Positions 43,164 through 51,142 of a stretch of 56,341 nt of DNA are shown here, piece after piece; position 1 is the stretch's first letter; each line of letters begins with the position of its first letter. Position numbers and translations under genes: made by a program. This DNA is from Mucilaginibacter cryoferens. GTDB lineage: Bacteria > Bacteroidota > Bacteroidia > Sphingobacteriales > Sphingobacteriaceae. The notes under the pieces are model-generated. The model had not been told where the DNA came from. It made no database searches and saw only the letters and a program-made list of their open reading frames with translations. The stretch spans positions 1 through 56,341 of the forward strand of contig NZ_JACHCR010000033.1 in NCBI RefSeq assembly GCF_014205845.1, given 5' to 3'.

Positions 43164-44876
43164 ATGACTATTAAAAATAAACTCCGTACAGGCATCGGTT
43201 TTTTGTTTGTACTGGCGCTCATCTGCTGCGGATTATCTGTTTACTTCCTTAACCGCTTATCGGCCGATGCAGGGGCTATACTTAAGGATAATTATAAAAC
43301 CCTGCAGTATACTCAGGATATACTGAATGTTATTGATGCAAATGATAAGCCGCTTTCTGCTAAGCAATTTGCAGTTATAGACGCTAACCTTATCCGTCAG
43401 CAACACAACGTTACAGAAAAAGGCGAGCAGGAACTAACCGACTCTTTAACCGTAATTTACAACGATATAAAATTATATAAGGGCGAAGCTGCTGGCGAAA
43501 GCCAATTGCGCAGCCAGGCCCGCCGCCTCATTTATGGTATTATGCATTTAAATATGGATGCCATTTCTCATAAAAATGATGTTGCGGCCGATACCGCCAG
43601 CCGGGCCAATGTATTGGTAGCAGTGAGCGCTTTTTTACTGTTTACCATCGCATTTACTTTCGCGGTTAACTTCCCCGGCTATATTGCCGACCCTTTGAAG
43701 GAACTTACCGCAAGGATAAGGGATGTGTCAAACCGTAATTATCATCAGCAAATAGATTTTAAATCTGATGATGAGTTTGGCGAACTGGGGCAGGCCTTTA
43801 ACACCATGACCAAAAAGTTGGATGAGTACGAGAACAGTAACCTGGCCAGTATTTTGTTTGAGAAAAAACGCATAGAGACCATTATTAATACCATGCAGGA
43901 TGCTATTGTTGGTTTAGACGAAAAGATGATCATCATATTTGCCAACGAGGTGGCCTGTAGTCTTATAGGTTTAACCACCGATCAGCTAACCGGCAGGTAT
44001 GCGCCGGATATCGCGCTGGAGAACGATCTGCTGCGCAATCTGTTGGTTAATGAGCAATCGAGATTAAAGATATTTGCCGATAACCGCGAAAGCTTTTACA
44101 GCCGCGAATCGCTATCGGTAAGCAGTAAAAGTAAAGTGATAGGTAAGGTTATTATTCTTAAAAACATTACCGAGTATCAGCAATTAGATGAGGCTAAAAC
44201 CAATTTTATTGCCACCATATCGCATGAGTTAAAAACTCCTATCTCCTCTATAAAAATGAGCCTCAAATTATTGGAAGATGATAGAATAGGCAACGTAAAT
44301 GTTGAGCAAAGGCAATTGCTGGAAAATATTGATGATGATGCCCGCCGCCTGTTACAAATAACCGGTGAACTGCTGGATATGGCACAGGTAGAAACTGGCA
44401 AGCTACAACTTAACTTTGGAAGCACCCATCCCCGTAATATTGTAGATTACGCGGTGAAGGCTATCAAATTTACGGCCGATCAAAAGCAGGTGAGCATTAA
44501 AGTAAAATGCGATGATACCCTGCCCGAGGTGCATGCCGATTTGGATAAAACCACTTGGGTGCTCATCAACCTGCTATCAAACGCCATAAAATATAGTCAC
44601 GAAAAATCGACGGTAGAGCTCATCGTTAAAAAGCATAAGAACGACGAGATTGAGTTTTCGGTAAAAGATCATGGCAAGGGAATAGAAGAACAGTATTTAT
44701 CAAGATTGTTTGAACGTTATTTTAAAGTGCCCAATGCTACTGCCGATCAAACCGGCACAGGTTTGGGGCTTGCTATCGCGAAGGATTTTATAGAAGCCCA
44801 ATCGGGCCATATAGAAGTAGATAGTGAAATAGGCGCCGGAAGCCGGTTTGCATTTACCCTGAAGCGGGCGGTATAA
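43164..44876 (+). CDS. HAMP/PAS histidine kinase coupled to KdpD-N
   Basis: The 570-residue protein has two membrane helices (about 10-30 and 145-168), an extracytoplasmic sensor of about 115 residues, HAMP (about 170-220, starting DPLKELTARIRDV), a PAS domain (about 235-340), and HisKA/HATPase with FIATISHELKTPISSIKM (His about 355), VLINLLSNAIKYS and GTGLGLAIAKDFIEAQSGH. The 2-base gap after kdpD-N implies co-translation. Together they probably form the kinase of the Kdp system, with the sigma-54 regulator at 34010 as output. The sensor region has no sequence I can name. Confidence 0.88.
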   Translation: MTIKNKLRTGIGFLFVLALICCGLSVYFLNRLSADAGAILKDNYKTLQYTQDILNVIDANDKPLSAKQFAVIDANLIRQQHNVTEKGEQELTDSLTVIYNDIKLYKGEAAGESQLRSQARRLIYGIMHLNMDAISHKNDVAADTASRANVLVAVSAFLLFTIAFTFAVNFPGYIADPLKELTARIRDVSNRNYHQQIDFKSDDEFGELGQAFNTMTKKLDEYENSNLASILFEKKRIETIINTMQDAIVGLDEKMIIIFANEVACSLIGLTTDQLTGRYAPDIALENDLLRNLLVNEQSRLKIFADNRESFYSRESLSVSSKSKVIGKVIILKNITEYQQLDEAKTNFIATISHELKTPISSIKMSLKLLEDDRIGNVNVEQRQLLENIDDDARRLLQITGELLDMAQVETGKLQLNFGSTHPRNIVDYAVKAIKFTADQKQVSIKVKCDDTLPEVHADLDKTTWVLINLLSNAIKYSHEKSTVELIVKKHKNDEIEFSVKDHGKGIEEQYLSRLFERYFKVPNATADQTGTGLGLAIAKDFIEAQSGHIEVDSEIGAGSRFAFTLKRAV

Positions 44877-44924
44877 ATGGCCACCTCATTGTGCTTTCCT
44901 CGTTAACATCAAAACAAGGCACAA

Positions 44925-44974
44925 AAAAAGACCCACCCATGCGGACTAAAACAACGTCCTGGGTGAGTCTTTTT
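44925..44974. terminator. Bidirectional terminator between kinase and DUF2723 genes
   Basis: AAAAAGACCCACCCA at 44925-44939 faces TGGGTGAGTCTTTTT at 44960-44974. The stem is 15 bp with one mismatch, with A-run and T-run at the ends, suited to end transcription of both convergent genes. Confidence 0.85.
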
Positions 44975-45042
44975 GCGAATGCCAAATCTTACTCAATCAA
45001 AAGTCTTAACTCTTGATTCTTGTCTCCTGATTCTGCCTTTCT

Positions 45043-48000
45043 CTACTTCTGCTCCATGCTAAATTTTCTTTCGTAATCTTTAAACTGGGTGCTAAATTTG
45101 GCGTGCAGTTCTGGTTGTTTATAGGTTTTGGTAAACTCTACCAGCCCGTTCAGCATAGACATGCCGTATTGCAGGTCACGGCTTTGGATGGTTATTTCAC
45201 CGCTTTGCAACAGGGTATAGTTGTAAGCAAGCAAATCGTTTACATAATCATCAACGGTGGTTGCCAGTTTATTGGCCATTTTGGTTTCACCAGCGCGGTA
45301 GGAAGTTTCTATCAAATAATACTTACGGATGGCGATCTCGGTATTAGGGATGTTTGATGGCATCACCTCGTCATACCTTTTTAACACGTTTTTGGCCGAA
45401 TCTGGTTTGCCTTCTCTCAGCAGGTTATCAGCCAAAGTTGAGTATAGCCTGGAGATGAGTGGATAAAACATTGTGTTAGATTCATGATCCAGATAGCGGG
45501 CGTTTTTCATGTTACCCCATTTGTATTTGGTCATCATGTTGTGGTACATCACCGGGGTGTTCACAATATCAGCCTGTGTGGTCGCGGTATCGGCCTTTAA
45601 TGGCAGTAAACGATTGGCAAAACCTTCGCTGTATAAGTATTTGCCAAGACCCATCAGGTTATCGTCGGGAACGGTTGTGGCAAAATATATAGGGCGTTTC
45701 CAGTTGTTGTGGGCTATTATATCCATCATGGCCAAAATATCTTTAGTAATATATTTGCCATTAAATGTCCAGTCCATTTCTGGTGTTATTTTGTCTTTCT
45801 GATTGGCTGGTACGGTACCATTTTGCAAAACTTCGGCCGGGTTAACGGTTAGTTTAAAACTTTTGGTAGGCAGGTAGTTGGCCATATCGCCATTGTTATA
45901 CTCTACCATAGCCGCTTTATCATCAGAGGTAATAAAGTCAAATACTTCCTTTAACTCAATAGGGGTGCTTAGTTTCTGATCGTTAAGATAGATCACATCA
46001 CGTACCCCGGCTTTAAATTTTTCATCGGGCATGCTAATTGGCAATGGCTCCGATTCATTCATTTTATGTTTCATCCCGCGGATGTACCAATCGGTACCCA
46101 GCAGGCTTAAGTTAACTATGCGTACATCGGGTCTTACGTTTTCAACCTCTTGTATGTACCAAAGTGGGTAAGTATCGTTATCGGCATAAACAAACAAAAT
46201 GGCATTTGGCGCACAGGAGTTAAGGTAGTTATAAGCCATATCGTGCGGGGTAAACTTGGTTGAGCGATCGTGGTCGTCCCACTCCTGGCTGGCCATTAAT
46301 ATGGGGGCTGCCAACAAACAAACTACCGTAGCAATAATGCCGCTTGTTTTATTATTTACGGCTTTACGTAAAAGCTCTGCTATGCCAATAACACCAAGAC
46401 CTATCCATATAGCAAAGGCGTAAAACGAGCCGGCGTACGCGTAATCACGTTCGCGTGGCTGCAAAGGGTCTTGATTAAGATAAAGTACAATAGCCAGGCC
46501 GGTAAAAAAGAATAATACCAATACAACGCCTGCATTTTTCTGATCTTTTTTAAAATGGAAGAATAAGCCAACCAGCCCAATTATAAGCGGTAAAAAGTAT
46601 AGGCGGTTGTAGCTTTTGCTTTGGGTAACGGCAGCAGGCAGGGGTTTGTTAAAATTCCAGCCGCTTATCCAGTTACCGTCGGCACCGCTATTACTGGTTT
46701 GGCCATCCAGATCGTTTGTACGGCCGGCAAAATTCCACAGAAAATAGCGTGTATACATCTGGTTAATTTGCCAGGTGCCAAAAAAGCCCAGATTAGTAGC
46801 AAAAGAGGGGTGCTCACCATCGGGTAGCTTACTCCAGGCCCGGTAAAATTGCGCGTGGCCGGCCTTGCTGCTAAACATGCGTGGAAAAATGGTATTGCGG
46901 TCGTAAACAGTAGTTAGCTTTTTGCCGGCTACCTCATATTGCGTTTTGCCGCGACGGTAAATTTTAGCGCCTTCGGTTTGGTCGGTAGGAGTAGAGTCGA
47001 AAAACTGGCCATATAGTAAAGGTGTATCGCCATACTGATCGCGGTTTAGGTAACTGCTCAAGGCAAACGCATCCTCGGGGTCGCTGTTGTTTAAGTTAGG
47101 ATCGGCCTTGGCACGTACAACTATCATTACAAACGAGCTGTAGCCAAACAAAATAAACAACAGGCAAACAAAAAAGCTGTTGAGGGCAAAACGCTTTTCG
47201 CGAATTTTTATAACGTATTCTAATAAAGCTAAAACGGCAACGCCAACTACTGCGCCAATGATACCGGAGCTGATGCCAAGCACCAAAATAAAACACACTG
47301 CCGATGTAATGATAGCCGGTTTTGATTGCTTAATGGTGTAAAAGATGCCCGACGCTATGGTGCCTATCAGTAAAACAAAAAAAGCTAAAGCTCCGCTGCC
47401 AAATCCCATACCGAGGGTGTTTACAAAAAGGAGATCGGAAAAAGCAGCGCCTTTAACGGTAAACTGAATAACGCCCCATAGTACAAAAGCCACCGATACC
47501 ACACCGGCAAAAAATGCCAGTAAAGTTCCTTTGGTGGTTACATTTGCTGCTTTGCGGAAGTAGATAACCAATGCTATAGCAGGTATTACCAATAAATTTA
47601 ACAGGTGAATGCCTATAGACAAACCCATAATGTAGGCTATAAAAACTATCCAACGGTTGGCATGTGGCTCATCGGCATTGGCATCCCATTTTAAAATGGC
47701 CCAAAATACAATGGCAGTACATAACGATGATTGCGCGTAAACTTCAGACTCTACTGCCGAAAACCAAAAGGTATCAGACCAGGCATAAGCCAACGCTCCA
47801 ACCAGGCCAGATCCTATAATGATAATGAGATTACCGGCGTTAAGGTCTTCGGCTTTTTTTACCAGTATTTTTTTGGCAAGGGCGGTAACCGTCCAAAACA
47901 AAAACATAATTGTAGCACCGCTGGCCAGGGCCGATGCCATGTTTGCCCAATAGGCTACTTTAGTGTTGTCGCCCATTGAAAGTAACGTAAACACTTTGCC

Positions 48001-48177
48001 TATCATGGTAAACAAGGGAGCACCGGGTTGATGGGCTACTTGTAAGCGGTAAATACAGGCTATAAATTCGCCGCAATCCCAGAAGCTGGCAGATGGTTCG
48101 AGCGTTAAAATGTAGGTTAATGCGGCGATAACAAAGGCTACCCAGCCAAAAATATTGTTAATCTTATTGTAATTCAT
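45043..48177 (-). CDS. DUF2723-family large membrane protein
   Basis: The 1044-residue protein begins with the DUF2723 region (about 10-180: FVIAALTYILTLEPSASFWD and GEFIACIYRLQVAHQPGAPL), with about 13 membrane helices through residue 630 followed by a large extracytoplasmic part of tetratricopeptide-like helices. DUF2723 proteins are distant relatives of the GT-C/PMT-type glycosyltransferases; an O-mannosyl-type role on secreted proteins is suggested for the family in Bacteroidota but not read from this sequence. It is transcribed away from tRNA-Gln. Confidence 0.9.
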   Translation of the reverse strand: MNYNKINNIFGWVAFVIAALTYILTLEPSASFWDCGEFIACIYRLQVAHQPGAPLFTMIGKVFTLLSMGDNTKVAYWANMASALASGATIMFLFWTVTALAKKILVKKAEDLNAGNLIIIIGSGLVGALAYAWSDTFWFSAVESEVYAQSSLCTAIVFWAILKWDANADEPHANRWIVFIAYIMGLSIGIHLLNLLVIPAIALVIYFRKAANVTTKGTLLAFFAGVVSVAFVLWGVIQFTVKGAAFSDLLFVNTLGMGFGSGALAFFVLLIGTIASGIFYTIKQSKPAIITSAVCFILVLGISSGIIGAVVGVAVLALLEYVIKIREKRFALNSFFVCLLFILFGYSSFVMIVVRAKADPNLNNSDPEDAFALSSYLNRDQYGDTPLLYGQFFDSTPTDQTEGAKIYRRGKTQYEVAGKKLTTVYDRNTIFPRMFSSKAGHAQFYRAWSKLPDGEHPSFATNLGFFGTWQINQMYTRYFLWNFAGRTNDLDGQTSNSGADGNWISGWNFNKPLPAAVTQSKSYNRLYFLPLIIGLVGLFFHFKKDQKNAGVVLVLFFFTGLAIVLYLNQDPLQPRERDYAYAGSFYAFAIWIGLGVIGIAELLRKAVNNKTSGIIATVVCLLAAPILMASQEWDDHDRSTKFTPHDMAYNYLNSCAPNAILFVYADNDTYPLWYIQEVENVRPDVRIVNLSLLGTDWYIRGMKHKMNESEPLPISMPDEKFKAGVRDVIYLNDQKLSTPIELKEVFDFITSDDKAAMVEYNNGDMANYLPTKSFKLTVNPAEVLQNGTVPANQKDKITPEMDWTFNGKYITKDILAMMDIIAHNNWKRPIYFATTVPDDNLMGLGKYLYSEGFANRLLPLKADTATTQADIVNTPVMYHNMMTKYKWGNMKNARYLDHESNTMFYPLISRLYSTLADNLLREGKPDSAKNVLKRYDEVMPSNIPNTEIAIRKYYLIETSYRAGETKMANKLATTVDDYVNDLLAYNYTLLQSGEITIQSRDLQYGMSMLNGLVEFTKTYKQPELHAKFSTQFKDYERKFSMEQK

Positions 48178-48322
48178 GTGCAGATATTTTCGATAGAAAA
48201 GGTATAATAGAGCCGAAAATAGTAAAAACTATTGCCATGCTGAAACCAAAAGGGGCGTATTAACACTTTTTAACCCATTTTTGGCCTCGAAAAAAAAATG
48301 TAAATACTTTTTTCAAATTCTA

Positions 48323-48353
48323 TTTTGAGAGTTAAAAAATCGTCTTATATTTG
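48323..48353 (+). promoter_or_regulatory. Promoter of tRNA-Gln gene, Bacteroidota type
   Basis: The -33 element TTTTG (48323-48327) and the -7 element TATATTTG (48346-48353, TAnnTTTG) are separated by an 18-base spacer. The tRNA begins 36 bases after the -7 box. Both elements fit the primary sigma-factor consensus of the phylum. Confidence 0.75.
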
Positions 48354-48388
48354 CATTCCTTTTCGGAGAATAAAACATCCAGGGAGAT

Positions 48389-48459
48389 TGCCTGATAGTA
48401 TAATGGTAGTACGACGGTTTTTGGTACCGTTTGTCTAGGTTCGAATCCTGGTCGGGCAA
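48389..48459 (+). tRNA. tRNA-Gln (anticodon TTG)
   Basis: The acceptor stem pairs TGCCTGA with TCGGGCA, the anticodon stem ACGGT with ACCGT around the loop TTTTGGT, which gives anticodon TTG (reads CAA), and the T-arm shows CTAGG TTCGAAT CCTGG. The CCA end is not encoded. The D-arm has the usual GGTAGTAC-type form. The discriminator base is A. Confidence 0.95.
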
Positions 48460-48466
48460 CAAGAAG

Positions 48467-48630
48467 ATTTCGGATTTCGTATTTTCAATTTCGGATTTAG
48501 GTTCGAAGGAAAAAATGAAATCCGAATTGTATTTTAGGGGGTTGCTAACGAAGCCGTTAATTTTATCTTACATTGGTAAGTAAATTGAAAATTAGCTAAA
48601 TCCGAAATTCAACATCCGAAATCCAAAATC
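48467..48630. repeat. Inverted repeat between tRNA-Gln and prs
   Basis: Left arm 48467-48499 (GATTTCGGATTTCG then ATTTCGGATTTA) and right arm 48597-48630 (TAAATCCGAAATTC then CCGAAATCC) are inverted copies of one another. Each arm is itself made of two GGATTT/AAATCC-like units. They bracket about 100 bases with no gene. Confidence 0.65.
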
Positions 48631-48638
48631 AAAAAGAA

Positions 48639-49583
48639 ATGCCATTACAATTTAATCCGGTTAAATTATTTGCAGGTTCGGGCTCTAAAGAGTTGGCGCA
48701 AAAAATTGCTGAGGCTTATGGTCGCGAATTAGGCGATGTAGTGCTTTCACGTTTCAGTGATGGCGAATTTCAACCACATTTTAATGAAACTGTAAGGGGA
48801 TGCGATGTATTCCTTATCCAGAGTACCCACCAGCCTAACGATAATCTGATAGAATTACTGATGATGATTGATGCCGCCCGCCGTGCATCATCGCATTATG
48901 TAAACGCGGTTATCCCGTATTTTGGTTTGGCAAGGCAGGATAGGAAAGATAAACCACGTGTGGCTATAAGTGCCAAGCTGGTAGCTAACTTATTGGTTGC
49001 CGCAGGTATTAACCGCATCATGACCATGGATTTGCACGCAGCGCAGATACAGGGTTTTTTTGATGTACCGGTAGATCACCTGGATGCTTCTATCATTTTT
49101 GTACCTTATATCAAAAGCCTGGGCCTTGGTAATTTAACCATTGCATCGCCGGATATGGGTGGCTCTTACAGAGCACGCAGTTTTGCAAAGTTTTTTAATG
49201 CCGAAGTAGTAATTTGCGATAAACGCCGTAAGCGCGCCAACGAAATTGAATCGATGACCCTAATTGGTGATGTTACCGACCAGGACATTGTGCTGATTGA
49301 TGACATTTGCGATACCGCCGGTACACTGGCCAAAGCAGCAGGCTTAATTATGGAGCGTGGTGCACGCAGCGTACGCGCGGTTTGTACACACCCGGTATTA
49401 TCTGGTAAGGCTTATGAAACTATCGAAAACTCGGTATTAACCGAGCTGATAGTTACAGATACCATACCATTGAAACACCAGAGCTCTAAAATAAAAGTAC
49501 TATCAACTGCCGAACTGTTTGCAAAAGCAATAAGCAACGTAAACGAGCATGGCTCTATAAGCCAGTTGTTTAGGGTAGATTGA
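48639..49583 (+). CDS. prs: Ribose-phosphate pyrophosphokinase
   Basis: The 314-residue protein makes PRPP from ribose 5-phosphate and ATP in the cytosol. The sequence shows the start FNPVKLFAGSGSKELAQKIA, ATP/flexible loop GLARQDRKDKPRVAIS, DLHAAQIQGFFDVPVDHL and the PRPP-binding loop IVLIDDICDTAGTLAKA. Length and motifs are normal. It is followed at about 170 bases by rplY, a common neighbour in this phylum. Confidence 0.97.
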   Translation: MPLQFNPVKLFAGSGSKELAQKIAEAYGRELGDVVLSRFSDGEFQPHFNETVRGCDVFLIQSTHQPNDNLIELLMMIDAARRASSHYVNAVIPYFGLARQDRKDKPRVAISAKLVANLLVAAGINRIMTMDLHAAQIQGFFDVPVDHLDASIIFVPYIKSLGLGNLTIASPDMGGSYRARSFAKFFNAEVVICDKRRKRANEIESMTLIGDVTDQDIVLIDDICDTAGTLAKAAGLIMERGARSVRAVCTHPVLSGKAYETIENSVLTELIVTDTIPLKHQSSKIKVLSTAELFAKAISNVNEHGSISQLFRVD

Positions 49584-49680
49584 TGAAGAACCTCGCCTAA
49601 ACGGTGAAGCCCTCATGGATGCCTTAAAAAGCAATAATAAGATAGGTTTCGGAATAGAAGGGCTTATTAAAATAGAATAA
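49579..49680 (+). pseudogene. 33-codon open remnant after prs, origin unknown
   Basis: A frame starting in the prs stop region reads IDEEPRLNGEALMDALKSNN and then KIGFGIEGLIKIE before TAA at 49680. It has coding-like composition, and an ATG at 49615 could begin a 21-residue peptide. There is a TAG just before 49579, and no start ahead of it. It could be the last part of a lost gene or a small ORF. I do not recognise the family. Confidence 0.35.
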
Positions 49681-49698
49681 AGATCTCCTTATTTAGCC

Positions 49699-49730
49699 AT
49701 CTCTTTTGGAGAGGGTTGGGTGAGGCTAAT
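49699..49730. repeat. Single arm of the GGTGAGGCT repeat family
   Basis: CTCTTTTGGAGAGGGTTGGG and TGAGGCTAA match the right arm of the element at 33003-33118. No partner arm is seen here. It lies just upstream of rplY. Confidence 0.5.
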
Positions 49731-49751
49731 TAATAAATAAAATAAAAAACA

Positions 49752-50336
49752 ATGAAATCAATTGCTATTAGCGGTTCTCCAAGAGAGAACGTAGGGAAAA
49801 GAGACGCTAAAGAACTGCGTTACCAAGGCTTAGTGCCTGCAGTACTTTACGGTGGGCCAACTCAAACCCACTTTTCAGTGTCCGCAGCTGATTTGAGAGC
49901 CGTAGTTTATACTCCGGTTGTTCATTTCATCAATCTGGAAGTTGCTGGTGTTAAATCACAGGCTATCATTAAAGATTTACAGTTTCACCCTTTAACTGAA
50001 CAACTTATCCACGTAGACTTTTTATTGCTTGACGAGAAAAAGCCTATCACTATCGAGATCCCTGTTAAATTAACCGGTACTTCTCCAGGTGTTAAAGTGG
50101 GTGGTAAATTAGTTCAAAAACTAAGGAAACTGCGCATCAAAGCATTACCTAAAGATCATTTAGATGCTATTGAAGTAAGCATTGAAGCTTTGGAAGTTGG
50201 TAAATCGGTAAAAGTGGCAGAAATTATATTGCCAAACTTAACTATCACCAACGCACAGGAAGATACTATTGTATCTGTAACCACTTCACGTGCATTACGC
50301 CAGGCTGAGCAGGAAGCTGCTTCAGGCAAAAAGTAA
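49752..50336 (+). CDS. rplY: 50S ribosomal protein L25/general stress protein Ctc
   Basis: The product has 194 residues, the longer two-domain Ctc form. The N-terminal L25 domain binds 5S rRNA (GSPRENVGKRDAKELRYQGL and VPAVLYGGP), and the beta C-terminal domain follows (DFLLLDEKKPITIEIPVKLT). It belongs to the large ribosomal subunit. A strong terminator follows. Confidence 0.97.
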   Translation: MKSIAISGSPRENVGKRDAKELRYQGLVPAVLYGGPTQTHFSVSAADLRAVVYTPVVHFINLEVAGVKSQAIIKDLQFHPLTEQLIHVDFLLLDEKKPITIEIPVKLTGTSPGVKVGGKLVQKLRKLRIKALPKDHLDAIEVSIEALEVGKSVKVAEIILPNLTITNAQEDTIVSVTTSRALRQAEQEAASGKK

Positions 50337-50378
50337 TCGCCCCTAACCCCTCGAAGGGGGAATAAAGGACAAATTAAA

Positions 50379-50409
50379 ACAGCGATAAGGTAACTTATCG
50401 CTGTTTTTG
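50379..50409 (+). terminator. Rho-independent terminator of rplY
   Basis: ACAGCGATAAG and CTTATCGCTGT form a perfect 11-bp stem with a 4-base loop followed by TTTTT. It starts 43 bases after the rplY stop. Confidence 0.9.
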
Positions 50410-50477
50410 TATAAAAGCAATATCTTCGTAATAAATAAACAAATAAAAAACTACCCCTTTAGGGGGCTGGGGGGCTA

Positions 50478-51038
50478 ATGAAATATCTAATAGTAGGACT
50501 CGGAAATATTGGTCCCGAATATGCTGATACCAGGCATAATATCGGTTTTATGGTACTTGATGAATTGGCTAAACAAGAAGGTGCTAAGTTTTACAATATG
50601 CGGCTGGCCTACTATACCGAGGTATCTTTTAAAGGCCGTACCCTTTGCCTGGTAAAACCTACTACTTTTATGAACCTGAGCGGTAAGGCGCTTAACCATT
50701 GGATGAAGGATCTGAAGATACCTATAGAAAATGTGTTGGTAATTGTTGATGATATTGCCCTGCCATTGGGCACCCTGCGTTTAAAACCCAAAGGCAGCGC
50801 TGCAGGGCATAATGGCTTAAAAAACATTGAAGCAACGCTTGGGCACAGTAATTACGCGCGCCTGCGTTTTGGTGTAAGCGACAATTATCCTAAAGGGCGC
50901 CAGGTTGATTATGTATTGAGTGGTTTTGATGACTACGAAAAGCCCGAATTGCCCGCGCTGATAGATCGCTCTATAGAAATGGTGAAAAGCTTTTGCACCA
51001 TTGGCACAGAATTAACCATGACAAGGTTTAATAAATAG
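50478..51038 (+). CDS. pth: Peptidyl-tRNA hydrolase
   Basis: The 186-residue protein releases peptides from peptidyl-tRNA. The sequence starts MKYLIVGLGNIGPEYADTRH with the catalytic His (residue 20) and Asn10; FMNLSGKAL, VDDIALPLG (Asp about 94) and AGHNGLKNIE (Asn about 115) are the other expected elements. The upstream gap holds CCCCTTTAGGGGG-like palindromes. Genes rplY and pth are neighbours in many Bacteroidota. Confidence 0.97.
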   Translation: MKYLIVGLGNIGPEYADTRHNIGFMVLDELAKQEGAKFYNMRLAYYTEVSFKGRTLCLVKPTTFMNLSGKALNHWMKDLKIPIENVLVIVDDIALPLGTLRLKPKGSAAGHNGLKNIEATLGHSNYARLRFGVSDNYPKGRQVDYVLSGFDDYEKPELPALIDRSIEMVKSFCTIGTELTMTRFNK

Positions 51039-51142
51039 AAAGCTCGCCGTTGTAAACTAAGCTATTAGTTATTTTTTGTTAAAATATAACTATGTGTCGC
51101 AACACATGGTTATATTGCAGCGTCTTATATCCTAAATACCTT

